64,000 bases of DNA from Girardinichthys multiradiatus (Eukaryota > Chordata > Actinopteri > Cyprinodontiformes > Goodeidae), in NCBI RefSeq assembly GCF_021462225.1, contig NC_061802.1, positions 9,939,859 to 10,003,858 on the forward strand, given 5' to 3'. Below are positions 47,101 through 55,600 of the stretch, one piece after another. How positions within the stretch are numbered: the first letter of the stretch is position 1; each line of letters begins with the position of its first letter. The position numbers and the translations under genes were made by a program. The notes beneath the pieces are model-generated. The model was not told the DNA's origin. It was given only the letters and a program-made list of their open reading frames with translations, and did not search any database.

Positions 47101-47232
47101 CGCTGCCCTGCGATGGACTGGCGACCTGTCCAGGGTGTATCCGCCTCTAGCCCATAGACTGCTGGAGATAGGCACCAGCTCCCCCGTGACCCACTATGGA
47201 AGAAGCAGTAGAAAATGACTGACTGACTGACA
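47101..47232 (+). mobile_element. 5'-truncated SINE copy
   Basis: Contains GCGATGGACTGGCGACCTGT, ATAGACTGCTGGAGATAGGC and the TGACTGACTGAC tail, the 3' half of the SINE at 14393-14745. The flanking CATATTTAACGC occurs on both sides (about 47091-47104 and 47231-47242), a likely target-site duplication. Confidence 0.85.
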
Positions 47233-48319
47233 TATTTAACGCTAAAATATGAAGGTCTAAATTGTGTAATGGACTGCAGCTTTCATGTAAACCAGAAAAT
47301 GACCCACCTCAATTATTATTGAAATCCAGAATTTGCTACACCTAACTAAAATCTTTAAATTTTCATAAAATTTGTTTTATCATTGTTATGTTGACTTTTT
47401 CATGACAATAAATGTGCCCATAGATGCCTGAGTTTGTAGAAAAACTGCTTACTGCTGAAGCGGTATAACTTTTTTTTCTGTCAGAATTAAATGTTTTATA
47501 ACTCGTCTCAATAAAAATATGTTTCAGAATTCTTACAAGAAAAAGATCAGAAGTCAAATTAGAAAAAGGTGAAACGTTTTGAAAAAAAACACAGATGGCT
47601 AAACAAATTCATGAATATTGGGGATTTAATTCTGCCAAGTTTCTCTTTGTTTGTCTTTATTTTTATTACTACCTCTGGGAAAACTGTTGAAAAAGCATTT
47701 CAGGTAATTACTTAATGAAGGTCATCGAGTAAATGCCAAGTGTGCAAAGCACTGACAGAAGGGAAGAATCTACAATATAAAAGATGTTTTGGATTATTTC
47801 ACAGTTTTTTGTTCGCTGCATAATTTGATCTACTTTTGCTTTATAGTTCTGATGTCATTAGTTTTTTCTACAATGTAGAAAATAATAAAAATAAAGAAAG
47901 GCTATTGAATGACAAACTTCTGACTGGTAGTGTATATTTCTTTATCTTATAAGCAACTGTGCTTTCAGGGAGTTACATTACTAATACTGACATTGAATTG
48001 ACATTGACACTCAAGGACACCAAACAATGACAAACAATTAGAAACAAGCGATATAACCAGCGTAATAAACAGACAAATTCTGAGCTTTACAGAGATCATC
48101 TTTACATCATACAGATAAACTAGTTTTACGTTAGTAGTTTTTAAATGTTTAATATGATGAGTGTTTGGAAGTTATTATTGTTTTCTGTGTTAAATGGTTT
48201 TCGAATGGGTTTTTATAAAATTTCACAAAAGCCTTTCTCACTTCTCTTCTAAAGAGTTTTGGACACCATTTAGCATTTTTCAAGGTGTCTTCAGTAAATA
48301 GCAGCTAAAGTTTACTTAC

Positions 48320-48367
48320 CTGAGCACAGCGTCTGTGGCTTTCACACCAAACCAGAACCTGGTTATT
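48320..48367 (-). CDS. anos1: anos1 exon 2 (48 bp, cysteine box)
   Basis: A 48-bp exon with acceptor CTCTTCTAG and donor GTAAGTAAAC. It encodes NNQVLVWCESHRRCAQ, matching human NNGSLVWCQNHKQCSK, including both cysteines. The reading is in phase 0 on both sides and continues directly with CLQPCKE in exon 3. It forms part of the N-terminal cysteine-rich box of the secreted protein. Exon 1, with the signal peptide and the first cysteines, was not found in 48368-64000. It is presumably beyond the right edge, which would make the nested repeats there part of intron 1. Confidence 0.9.
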
Positions 48368-50238
48368 CTAGAAGAGACAGAGAGGGAAAAAAGCTTGAAT
48401 GAAAACATTCAGAGACAAATTCTTTGTCATATACTCTTTACGTTTGATTCATAATACACCTCCATTTAATATACAAGGAGACCAAAACCAAAATGTTGTA
48501 CATTAACAGAAATTGCGCACACAGAGAACAACCTGCTATATAGTCTTCTTTTAGTTGTTTACCTAATTTGCCACTGGGTGAAAAAAAAGATTCAACGCCT
48601 TCTGTCTGTGGCTGCTGAGGCAGGCAGATCACGTCAGTTTGTGAGACGTGTTTTTATGTGCATGTGAAAGTGGATCAGGGTACATGTGCAAAAACGTCAC
48701 ATGGGAAGTGACTCAAGAGCACCAGTAAATATGACTGCTTTAACCACTGTGACTGACATGCCATATAAAGACCACAAGGACAGAATTACAGATTACACAC
48801 CAAACCAAAATAAATTCCAAAATTCTCCTCAGTTTGATAACTCTGTACAAACAAATGAATACAAAATACGAACAGATTCATTCTTTAGGGCATAAAAAAG
48901 AAAACAGATTCCTGTATGCACAATTAGTACATGTCATGTACAACCTATACTGATGAAAACTAAAATGAACTTATACCAGTATTACACACAGGAGCCTATA
49001 GTGAAAAATTTATATTTTAATGAGTATTAGGGATTATCCCACAAAACAGATTATGCCTATCTTGATCACATTCCCAATTTTCCTTATAAATACTCCAGAT
49101 TATTTTTAACAAAACCTCTGATTTAATTAGAAGTCAGACAACTGTAATGTTTAGTACTAGGTTTTCTAACCATGATCTAAGAAAGAAAAGAAAAAACACA
49201 TTAAAATGCAACATCAACATTTCACTGTATGTTATAATACAGCTGGGTGGTATAGCCTAAAATTAACATTACAATATTCAATATTTTGTAAATGTTTTTT
49301 TAAATATTCCAACAGTAGATGTGATCTTTAATAAGTTCCATTGCTTTTTTGGTGAAAAATGCAAAAACCACATTACACAGGTGGACATATCTGCAAAAAC
49401 AAGCCATAACACATACCACATAACCCCAAAAACAACTATAAATCTATCTGATCAACAATCAGACCCAGAAACAGTGACAAGACCATGAAATTACCTGCCA
49501 AACACACACAAACAGTATGTTAGCATACATATGAGCCAATCACCAAAACATCAGGGATCAGTGACTGAAAGAGCAGCTTTTTAAACATGTCCTACATTTC
49601 TCCAGAGAAAACAGTCATTGCAGCATACTGCTTTATGTTTACAATCTGATCAGAAATGTTGTTAAATGATCCACATCTACAGAATAACGTGTCATATAAC
49701 AGCTGTTCTTAATAAATACCAACAGACAAAAAAGCACAAAGATGAGACTAAGACAATAAATAATAAATGTTAAGGCAACAAAAATCACACCATGAGTGTT
49801 TCAAGAGAGCTCAGTGATCAGCTAAAAAAGGCAGCAGCAGTAGCAACAGAGATCAGGATAAATCCCTGTTACAGGGCTGTTCAAATTACTTACTACCAAA
49901 TTAATCACCCTGTGACGAAGGCAGTGATACAAAAGTTCATCCTCTTCAGCTTTCCTTAAAACGAAGGAATTATTAAGGAGACAAGCCAAAGTCTTTCATT
50001 CAGGCTGACTTTGCTCTAAAAGTCCTTGTTGTTAAACGTCTTTTCCTTATCACCCTACCTTGAGTTAGAGCAGTCTGTCTATTAATCCAGCACCTGACAC
50101 TGAAAACCCAGGAACCATTGCAGGTCTTTTTACATTTCTAATAGTGTCATCACTTTACCTCATCTAGAAAAGGTGAAGAGATGCTTCCTTGTAAAACAGC
50201 AGATATTTGTGGATTCTACCACTCACTTCTAGATCAAG
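48368..50238 (-). other. anos1: Probable anos1 intron 1, left part
   Basis: AT-rich. At 49238-49310, CAGCTGGGTGGTATAGCCTA followed by ACAATATTCAATATTTTG resembles a common fish repeat ('gggctgggcgatatggcc...'), probably a DNA transposon end. Nothing else was recognised in this 1.9-kb stretch. Confidence 0.6.
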
Positions 50239-50919
50239 TGTCATAATGTGTGGTTGAATGGAACCGGAGCGTAGAAAAACGTTTGGCAGCAGCATTGCAG
50301 ATAAAAGGATCTTTAGGTTTTAATAACAAAATAGATCAACTTACACGAGTTTCAAGAACACAGATCTAAAGAGAACAAAAAATAAAAACACAATTCCAAA
50401 ATGGCAAAGCATGTCATTACCCTCCCCTCAAGGTCAGATCCCAGACAACCTTATACAAAAAACAACCCGACCAGAGTGGGCTGAGGGGGTCCAGAACGGG
50501 GCAAGAAAAGGACCAGGGCAGGAACACAAGTCCAACTGGGTAACTAATTAAAGTTCATTATATCCATAATATGGGAGTTGCTGGTCAGGATGCTGGCGAT
50601 CAGGAGGCCTGCGACGAAGGAGTTGCTGGTCTGGCGGTCGATGATGTAACCAGGAGAACCCATGAAGTGGCTTGTCAGGAGGTCGGCGGCAAAGCAGGGG
50701 TCTGGGGGCCTGCGACAACTGAGCGGGAGTCTGGGCGGACTGCGGCGACTGAGCAGGAGTCTGGGCGGACTGCGGCGACTGAGCAGGGGTTCCAGTAGTC
50801 CACCGAGAAGAGTATAAGACCTTATGGACCGACAATCTGGAGGTCGGCTGCGGAGCGTAGAGGACCCTCGGGACCGGCGATCTGGAGGTCGGCCGCGGAG
50901 CGTAGAGGTCAGCTCTGGA

Positions 50920-51170
50920 GCGCAGTCGGTCAGCTCTGGAGCACAGTCTATCAGCCTTGGAACACAGTTAACAGGGCCTAGAACACAGTCAGTCGGGTCT
51001 GGAGCACAGTCAGTAGGGCGGGCCCTAGAACACAGTTAGTCGGGTCTGGAGCACAGTCAGCGGGCCCTGGAACACAGTCAGTAGGGCGGGTCCTAGAACA
51101 CAGTCAGTAGGGCGGGCCCTAGAACACAGTCAGTCGGCCCTGGAACACGGTCAGTCAGACCTGGAACCTG
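50920..51170. repeat. Irregular ACACAGTCAGT array
   Basis: At least nine variants of GGAACACAGTCAGTMGGGY-type units, alternating with TCTGGAGCACAGTCAG and GGGCGGGCCCTAGA. Unit lengths vary from about 15 to 45 bp, so this is a degenerate minisatellite. Confidence 0.8.
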
Positions 51171-51195
51171 GACCAAAAGCGGTCCACACTCTGAC

Positions 51196-51460
51196 CCCTC
51201 TGGAACTTGGATCAGAAGTGATCCGTCCATGGACCCCTCTGGGACTTGGATCAGAGGTGGTCCGTCCTTGGACCCCTCTGGGACTTCTGGGACTTGGATC
51301 AGAGGCGGTCCGTCCTCGGACCCCTCTGGGACTTCTGGGACTTGGATCAGAGGTGGTCCATCCTTGGACCCCTCTGGGACTTTTGGGACTTGGATCAGAG
51401 ACCCCTCGGGGACTTGGATCAGAGGCGGCCCGTCCTCGGACGCCTCGGGGACTTGAATCA
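51196..51460. repeat. 48-bp minisatellite, open in several frames
   Basis: The complete unit, read on the plus strand, is GGACCCCTCTGGGACTTCTG continued by GGACTTGGATCAGAGGCGGT and CCGTCCTC; some units lack the central 9-12 bp. Because the unit length is a multiple of three and lacks stops, both strands stay open in several frames. The minus-strand peptide unit is DGPPLIQVPEVPEGSK. I consider the long frames a by-product of the repeat unless expression is shown. Confidence 0.85.
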
Positions 51461-52051
51461 GAACAGAATAGAGTCTGAAATAGTACAAAAAACCTCAGCA
51501 GGGGTAAGCAGCGCACACATAAGTAAAGATTTAGCAAGGGTACGAATCTTGAGGGTGTGAATATATATACGTCTGAGTGTGTTTGCAAGAATTAGACTGT
51601 CAACACTGATAGAGAGGTGGAACTTTTATCAATCAGCCGCATAGTCCTATCAGCACACAGCTGGTATGGGAGTGCTGGGGAAGAGCGTTGTGTTTATATA
51701 ACATCCAGGAGATATTTTGTCGATAGCCAGTTAGCAGAAGTTACCAAAGCAACATTGGGGAGCCAGATTTAGAAAAACAATAAATGTTGTGGTACAGGCA
51801 GTTGTGAATTTCCAACTACCTTAAGAGTTTTACTGGTATGTCTCAATTGCGAATCCAAATAGCCAAATATCTGGTACTTTCCGCAGATCTTGAGCATACA
51901 ACTTGTCCAAGATTATCCTTTAAACTCTGAGTCCAACCGCTGCCAGGCCACGATTCTGTTCAGGAATTGTGTCCACCTTGCGATTCTGCTCTCTTAATAT
52001 TCCAGTCTGAGTGTTGATCGCTCTACATACTCCATCTAACATCGCAGGCAG

Positions 52052-52228
52052 CTATGGAATGCTTTGAACAGCCGTCCACGTTTTGCAAATCACTCGATAA
52101 GCCAGGTAACCACCAACTCCAAAAAGCAGAAATCCTGTTATCAAAAGTCCAAATATGTATACATTTTCTATGTCCTCGACCAACATCGTAGTCAGGTACA
52201 CCATCTTCCACTGCTGCAAAGAATCCAT
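52052..52228 (-). CDS. 58-residue single-pass membrane microprotein (repeat-encoded)
   Basis: An uninterrupted frame from ATG (context ACAAAATGGA, favourable A at -3 and G at +4) to TAG. It starts MDSLQQWKMVYLTTMLVEDI, then ENVYIFGLLITGFLLFGVGG, YLAYRVICKTWTAVQSIP. Residues about 23-47 form one hydrophobic helix with small residues (GVGG), followed by a basic/Cys juxtamembrane R-V-I-C-K. A type III or signal-anchor topology is plausible. I do not recognise the family. It lies in the composite repeat at 50239-52693, so it is probably encoded by a transposable element. It could also be a chance frame, although the length without a stop, good start context and clean hydrophobic helix argue against this. 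Confidence 0.45.
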   Translation of the reverse strand: MDSLQQWKMVYLTTMLVEDIENVYIFGLLITGFLLFGVGGYLAYRVICKTWTAVQSIP

Positions 52229-52489
52229 TTTGTATCCAGAGAAGAACGTCCTCCTTTACCCTGTCTTCCCGTTGAAAAAAAAAAAAATTTGATCAATTAC
52301 GTTGAGAGACCAGTTGACCAAATCCATCATTTAAAAGTTTGGAGGATATACAAAGCGAGGCTCTGAGAAAAATACAGACAAAAAGCAGAAGCAGGGATCA
52401 GCGGGGAGGGAGGGAGAGAAAATGCGTGTGTCTTCCTCCAAGAGCCAGAGAAAAAACACTGGAAGCAGACACTGGAGAAGACGAGACAA

Positions 52490-52670
52490 ACGTGGAGGAC
52501 CTCTGATTCGGCTTGTAGCCAGGGGAAGCCAGGACCGGCCCGGAACCTCCAAATACTTCCTCCATTTCGGCTAACAGAATGGGTGAGGGCTCTATTTCTA
52601 TATCCTCCCCTTATCTAGCCTTTAATTCATAATCCTGCTGCTGACACCATTGCACTAGTTTTTCTGCCCG
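52490..52670 (-). pseudogene. Possible degenerate coding relic upstream of the microprotein
   Basis: On the minus strand, LVQWCQQQDYELKAR, a stop, GEDIEIEPSPILLAEMEEVF and GGSGPVLASPGYKPNQR follow in one frame. Acidic, glutamine-rich composition and continuation past a single TAG suggest a once-coding segment. I do not recognise it and a chance frame is possible. Confidence 0.25.
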
Positions 52671-52789
52671 TCCGTTTCATGGCTCGGTCCTACTGTCATA
52701 ATGTGTGGTTGAACGGAATCGGAGTGTAGAAAAACGCCTGGCAGCAGCATTGCAGATATAAGAATCTTTAGGCTCGTACTCGTACTCGT

Positions 52790-53815
52790 CGTCTTCCGCT
52801 TTATCCGGGACCGGATTGCGGGGGCAGCAGACTCAGCAGAGACGCCCAGACGTCCCTCTCCCCAGACACCTCCTCCAGCTCCTCCGGGGGGAGCCCAAGG
52901 CGTTCCCAGGCCAGCCGAGAGACATAGTCCCTCCAGCGTGTCCTGGGCTGTCCCCTGGGCCTCCTTCCGGTGGGACGTGCCTGGAACACCTCCCGAAGAA
53001 TGCATCCAGGAGGCATCCGGAATAGATGCCCGAGCCACCTCAACTGGCTCCTCTCGATGTGGAGGAGTAGCGGCTCTACTCCGAGCCCCTCCTGGATGAC
53101 CGAGCTCCTCACCCTATCTCTAAGGGAGTGCACGGCCACCCTACGGAGGAAGCTCATTTCCGCCGCTTGTATCCGGGATCTCGTTTTTTCGGTCATGACC
53201 CAAAGTTCATGGCCATAGGTGAGGGTAGGAACGTAGACCGACCGGTAAATCGAGAGCTTCGCTTTTTGGCTCAGCTCTCTCTTCACCACAACGGACCGGC
53301 ACAGCGCCCCCATTAATGTGGCAGCCGCACCGATCCGTCTGTCGATCTCCCGCTCCATTCTTCCCTCACTCGTGAACAAGACCCCGAGTTACTTTAACTC
53401 CTCCACTTGAGGCAGGAACTCCCCTCCAACCTGAAGAGGACAAGCCACCCTTTTCCGGTCGAGAACCATGGCCTCGGACTTGGAGGAGCTGATCTTCATC
53501 CCAGCCGCTTCACACTCGGCTGCGAAACGCCCCAGTGCATTCTGTAGGTCTTGGCTAGAGGGGGCCAGCAGGACCACGTCATCTGCAAAAAGAAGAGACG
53601 AAATCCTCTGGTCCCCAAACCAGACCCCCTCCGGCCCTTGGCTGCACCTAGAAATCCTGTCCATAAAAGTTATGAACAGGACCGGTGACAAAGAGCAGCC
53701 CTGCCGGAGTCCAACATGCACCGGGAACAGGTCCGACTTAGTGCCGGCAATGCGAACCAAACTCCTGCTCCGCTTGTACAGAGATCGGATGGCCCCTAGT
53801 AAAGGGCCCCCGATT
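52790..53815 (-). pseudogene. LINE ORF, RT catalytic region and C-terminus
   Basis: Continues with LLGAIRSLYKRSRSLVRI, VGLRQGCSLSPVLFITFMDR, SSLLFADDVVLLAPSSQD (FADD catalytic site), KSEAMVLDRKRV, then a TAA at 53389-53391 exactly where family members have a Tyr (K-Y-L-G-V). The same frame resumes LGVLFTSEGRMEREIDRRI and runs through TYGHELWVMTEKTRSRIQ and GRRPRGQPRTRWRDYVSRL to LPPQSGPG near 52801. The RPRTRW.DY tail is typical of RTE-like LINEs. One nonsense mutation is the only damage in this part. Confidence 0.92.
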
Positions 53816-53943
53816 AAAGGCGACTGTGGCTCAGTAGGAAGAGTAGTCGTCCTGCAATCGGAAGGTTGTGGGTTCGATTCCAGCTTCCTCCTGCTGTATG
53901 TTGATGTGCCCCTGGGCAAGGCACTTAACCTCAAGTTGCCTAC

Positions 53944-54236
53944 TGTTGGATGGGTGCAAAAACTTGTTATCACTCATGTAAAAACCTTGTGTTGCAAGGC
54001 ACCTGCACTATGCCTTCCTCCCTGTGTGTGTGAGATCATTGTTATCTCTGTGTGAACCAGCCTCCTTTCTGTCTCACACACACACACCCTGTCTGAACTG
54101 TCTGTTGAATTGTGTATATAAATTAAGAGATAGGGTGTCAAAACTTTGTAGTTTCACTGCAAAGTGGGCTACCCTTGTCACAAGTAACTATGACTGTATC
54201 GTTCTTACCTCTGAGTTGACTAAATAATACCTAACA
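53944..54236 (+). repeat. ERV 5' LTR
   Basis: Starts TGTTGGATGGGTGC and ends ACCTAACA (TG...CA). A TATA-like TATATAAATTAAG lies at 54115-54127. It differs from the 3' LTR at two sites only: T against C in TTTCTGTC and T against A in AAATTAAG. Confidence 0.97.
54115..54127 (+). promoter_or_regulatory. TATA-like element in the 5' LTR
   Basis: TATATAAATTAAG lies about 110 bp before the LTR end. This is a suitable place for the U3/R boundary of a short retroviral LTR. The 3' LTR has TATATAAATAAAG at the matching place. Function is inferred. Confidence 0.5.
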
Positions 54237-54241
54237 TTTAT

Positions 54242-54261
54242 TGGTCCTTCGAAGCCGGATT
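54242..54261 (+). other. Primer-binding site, best match tRNA-Tyr
   Basis: TGGTCCTTCGAAGCCGGATT, five bases after the LTR, is complementary to the 3' end of vertebrate tRNA-Tyr (CCGGCTCGAAGGACCA). There is one extra A after TGGTCCTTCGA. The 11-base perfect start and the resumed GCCGGA make this a good match from memory. Confidence 0.75.
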
Positions 54262-54508
54262 AATTCAATAACCTTATTTCTCTTTGCTTTAACAGTGACT
54301 CTGGGATCCGTGGGGGAAGTCTGACGTCGAGTGAAGCACCGCTGCACAGCCTCCATTAGCCGGAGTGACTGAAAGTCCCGGTGTGTGTGAATTCACACCT
54401 GGCCAGTGAGTTATTGCCTTCCTCGGCGCGGGGTGACTCTCACAGGGTCCAGAGAGTCACCAAGAAGTCAACTCCGAGGTGAGACAGTTTTAAAATACAG
54501 TTCATAGG

Positions 54509-54878
54509 AAAAGTACTTAACAGTCGTTGGTAGTGCGTCGCCGGTAAGGACGCTGCATTCGAATGGTTTTATTCCACCGTGAAAGGGATAGTGACAAATT
54601 TGGTACAATCCCGCCGTGAAGGGGATTAAAGAAAACGACTGAGGATTATTCTCCTGAGACGGAATAGAGTAAGCGCTATATAAATAAAAGAAGAAAAGTA
54701 CTTAAAAGTCGTTGGTAGTGCGTCGCCGGTAAGGACGCTGCATTGGGATGGTTTTATTCCACCGTGAAAGGAATAGTGACAAATTAAGGTAGGGCCCCGC
54801 CAAGAAGGGGGCCAAATAAAACGACTAAGGGTTATTCCCCTGCGAGGGAATAGAATAAGCGCTATAAAAGTAAAAAGA
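54509..54878 (+). repeat. 185-bp tandem duplication in the ERV leader
   Basis: AAAAGTACTTAA occurs at 54509 and 54694 (period 185). Both units then contain GTCGTTGGTAGTGCGTCGCC, GGTAAGGACGCTGCATT, TTATTCCACCGTGAAAGG and TAAGCGCTATA. Each unit has short self-complementary segments (TATTCC...GGGATA or GGAATA; TTATTCYCCTG...GGAATAG), so RNA hairpins are likely. It lies between primer-binding site and gag, where retroviruses keep packaging and dimerisation signals. Confidence 0.85.
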
Positions 54879-55211
54879 ACGAAGTAAATTGAGCTCATAA
54901 AATAACACCAAGTTAACTTAGAAAAATTACAAGGTACCTGAAACTAACTGTGTGACTGTGTTGTGTGTGTATGGAGGACTAAGCATTTTAATAGAATCAG
55001 CAGGATTCTGCTAGTCCTGTGTTTTCTTTTGCCCAGATTAAAACTACGTACTGGTGACTTTGGAGATTCAGGTCGGATTTCATTCCAGAAAATTAACACC
55101 GCTGCGAATTAGTCGCAGTAGAAGGGCGTGTTAATGTCCTCTCCATAAGTCTCATGCCAGTGACCTTTTATCTGGGACATTTATACTATAATTAAACTAA
55201 CATAAAACATA

Positions 55212-55600
55212 ATGGGGAAGAAACAAAGTAAACTAATTGACTTAGAAGGGGAGGTAAAGTTTATGGATAACTATGTAAAAGGAGCAGGTATGATCTGTCA
55301 TAGATGGAATAAAAAATAAAAAACATGGGTTTTTGGGCAAATTAGATACAAAGGATGTCTTAAAATTACAAGGGGGTCTAAAATTAGCAATAATGAAAAC
55401 TAAAAAGAGAAAAATAACAAAGAACAATGGGGGAAGAACAGAGAAAAAGCTCTGATTTAACAGAAATATGTGCACGATGGCATAAAAATACGGATTTTCA
55501 GGTAACTTAATTATCACTGAAATCCTAAAACTACACGGGGATCTTAAACTGGAGATTATGCATTCAAAAGATTCAAGAAACAATAAAAAACCTTGCCAGA
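55212..55600 (+). pseudogene. ERV gag start (matrix-like) and decayed continuation
   Basis: ATG at 55212 starts MGKKQSKLIDLEGEVKFMDN and stops after 35 codons. Gly at position 2 followed by KKQSK suits a myristoylated matrix protein. A sequence of similar make-up, with W-N/H-K and LKL.G.LKL.IM patterns, occurs twice (about 55288-55400 and 55467-55570). The two copies may be an internal duplication. Frameshifts and stops prevent a Gag protein. Confidence 0.6.

Larger units (their letters stand above)
30173..48319 (-). other. anos1: anos1 intron 2, 18 kb, transposon-rich
   Basis: Separates two tiny exons (48 and 63 bp). Recognised contents are listed separately. At 30540-30610, AACGGTATACAAAAACC resembles a fish DNA transposon end ('taacggtacacaaaaa'). 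Stretches with nothing I can name: 31870-33250, 36190-37070, 37190-39050, 40400-42180, 42400-42990, 43050-44790, 45725-47095 and 47235-48319. A possible old element at 39080-40385 is discussed under findings. Confidence 0.75.
50239..52693. repeat. GC-rich composite repeat with TGTCATAATGTG head
   Basis: The first 114 bp (50239-50352) are nearly the same as the sequence that begins at 52694 and resumes at 63710 after the LINE insertion. The two then diverge. The interior has a lead-in (ACCCTCCCCTCAAGGTCAGA), a GC-rich region with short repeats (CGGACTGCGGCGACTGAGCA, twice), an irregular array of ACACAGTCAGTCGGGTCTGG units (50920-51170), a 48-bp array (51196-51460), and a distal part with a small reading frame. 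I cannot assign it to a named class; it may be a large non-autonomous transposon or a degenerate LTR element. Confidence 0.6.

Noticed and set aside
50548..50835. Proline/glutamine-rich frame with repeated AQSPQSAQTP units
   Set aside because: Arises from short GC-rich repeats in the composite repeat; several other frames are open as well.
51151..51588. Arg/Ser/Pro-rich 145-codon frame resembling a low-complexity protein
   Set aside because: Product of the 48-bp minisatellite; all frames are open and none has a distinct start or domain.
53816..53900. tRNA gene
   Set aside because: Same reason: tRNA-derived SINE head, continuous with the SINE body and tail.
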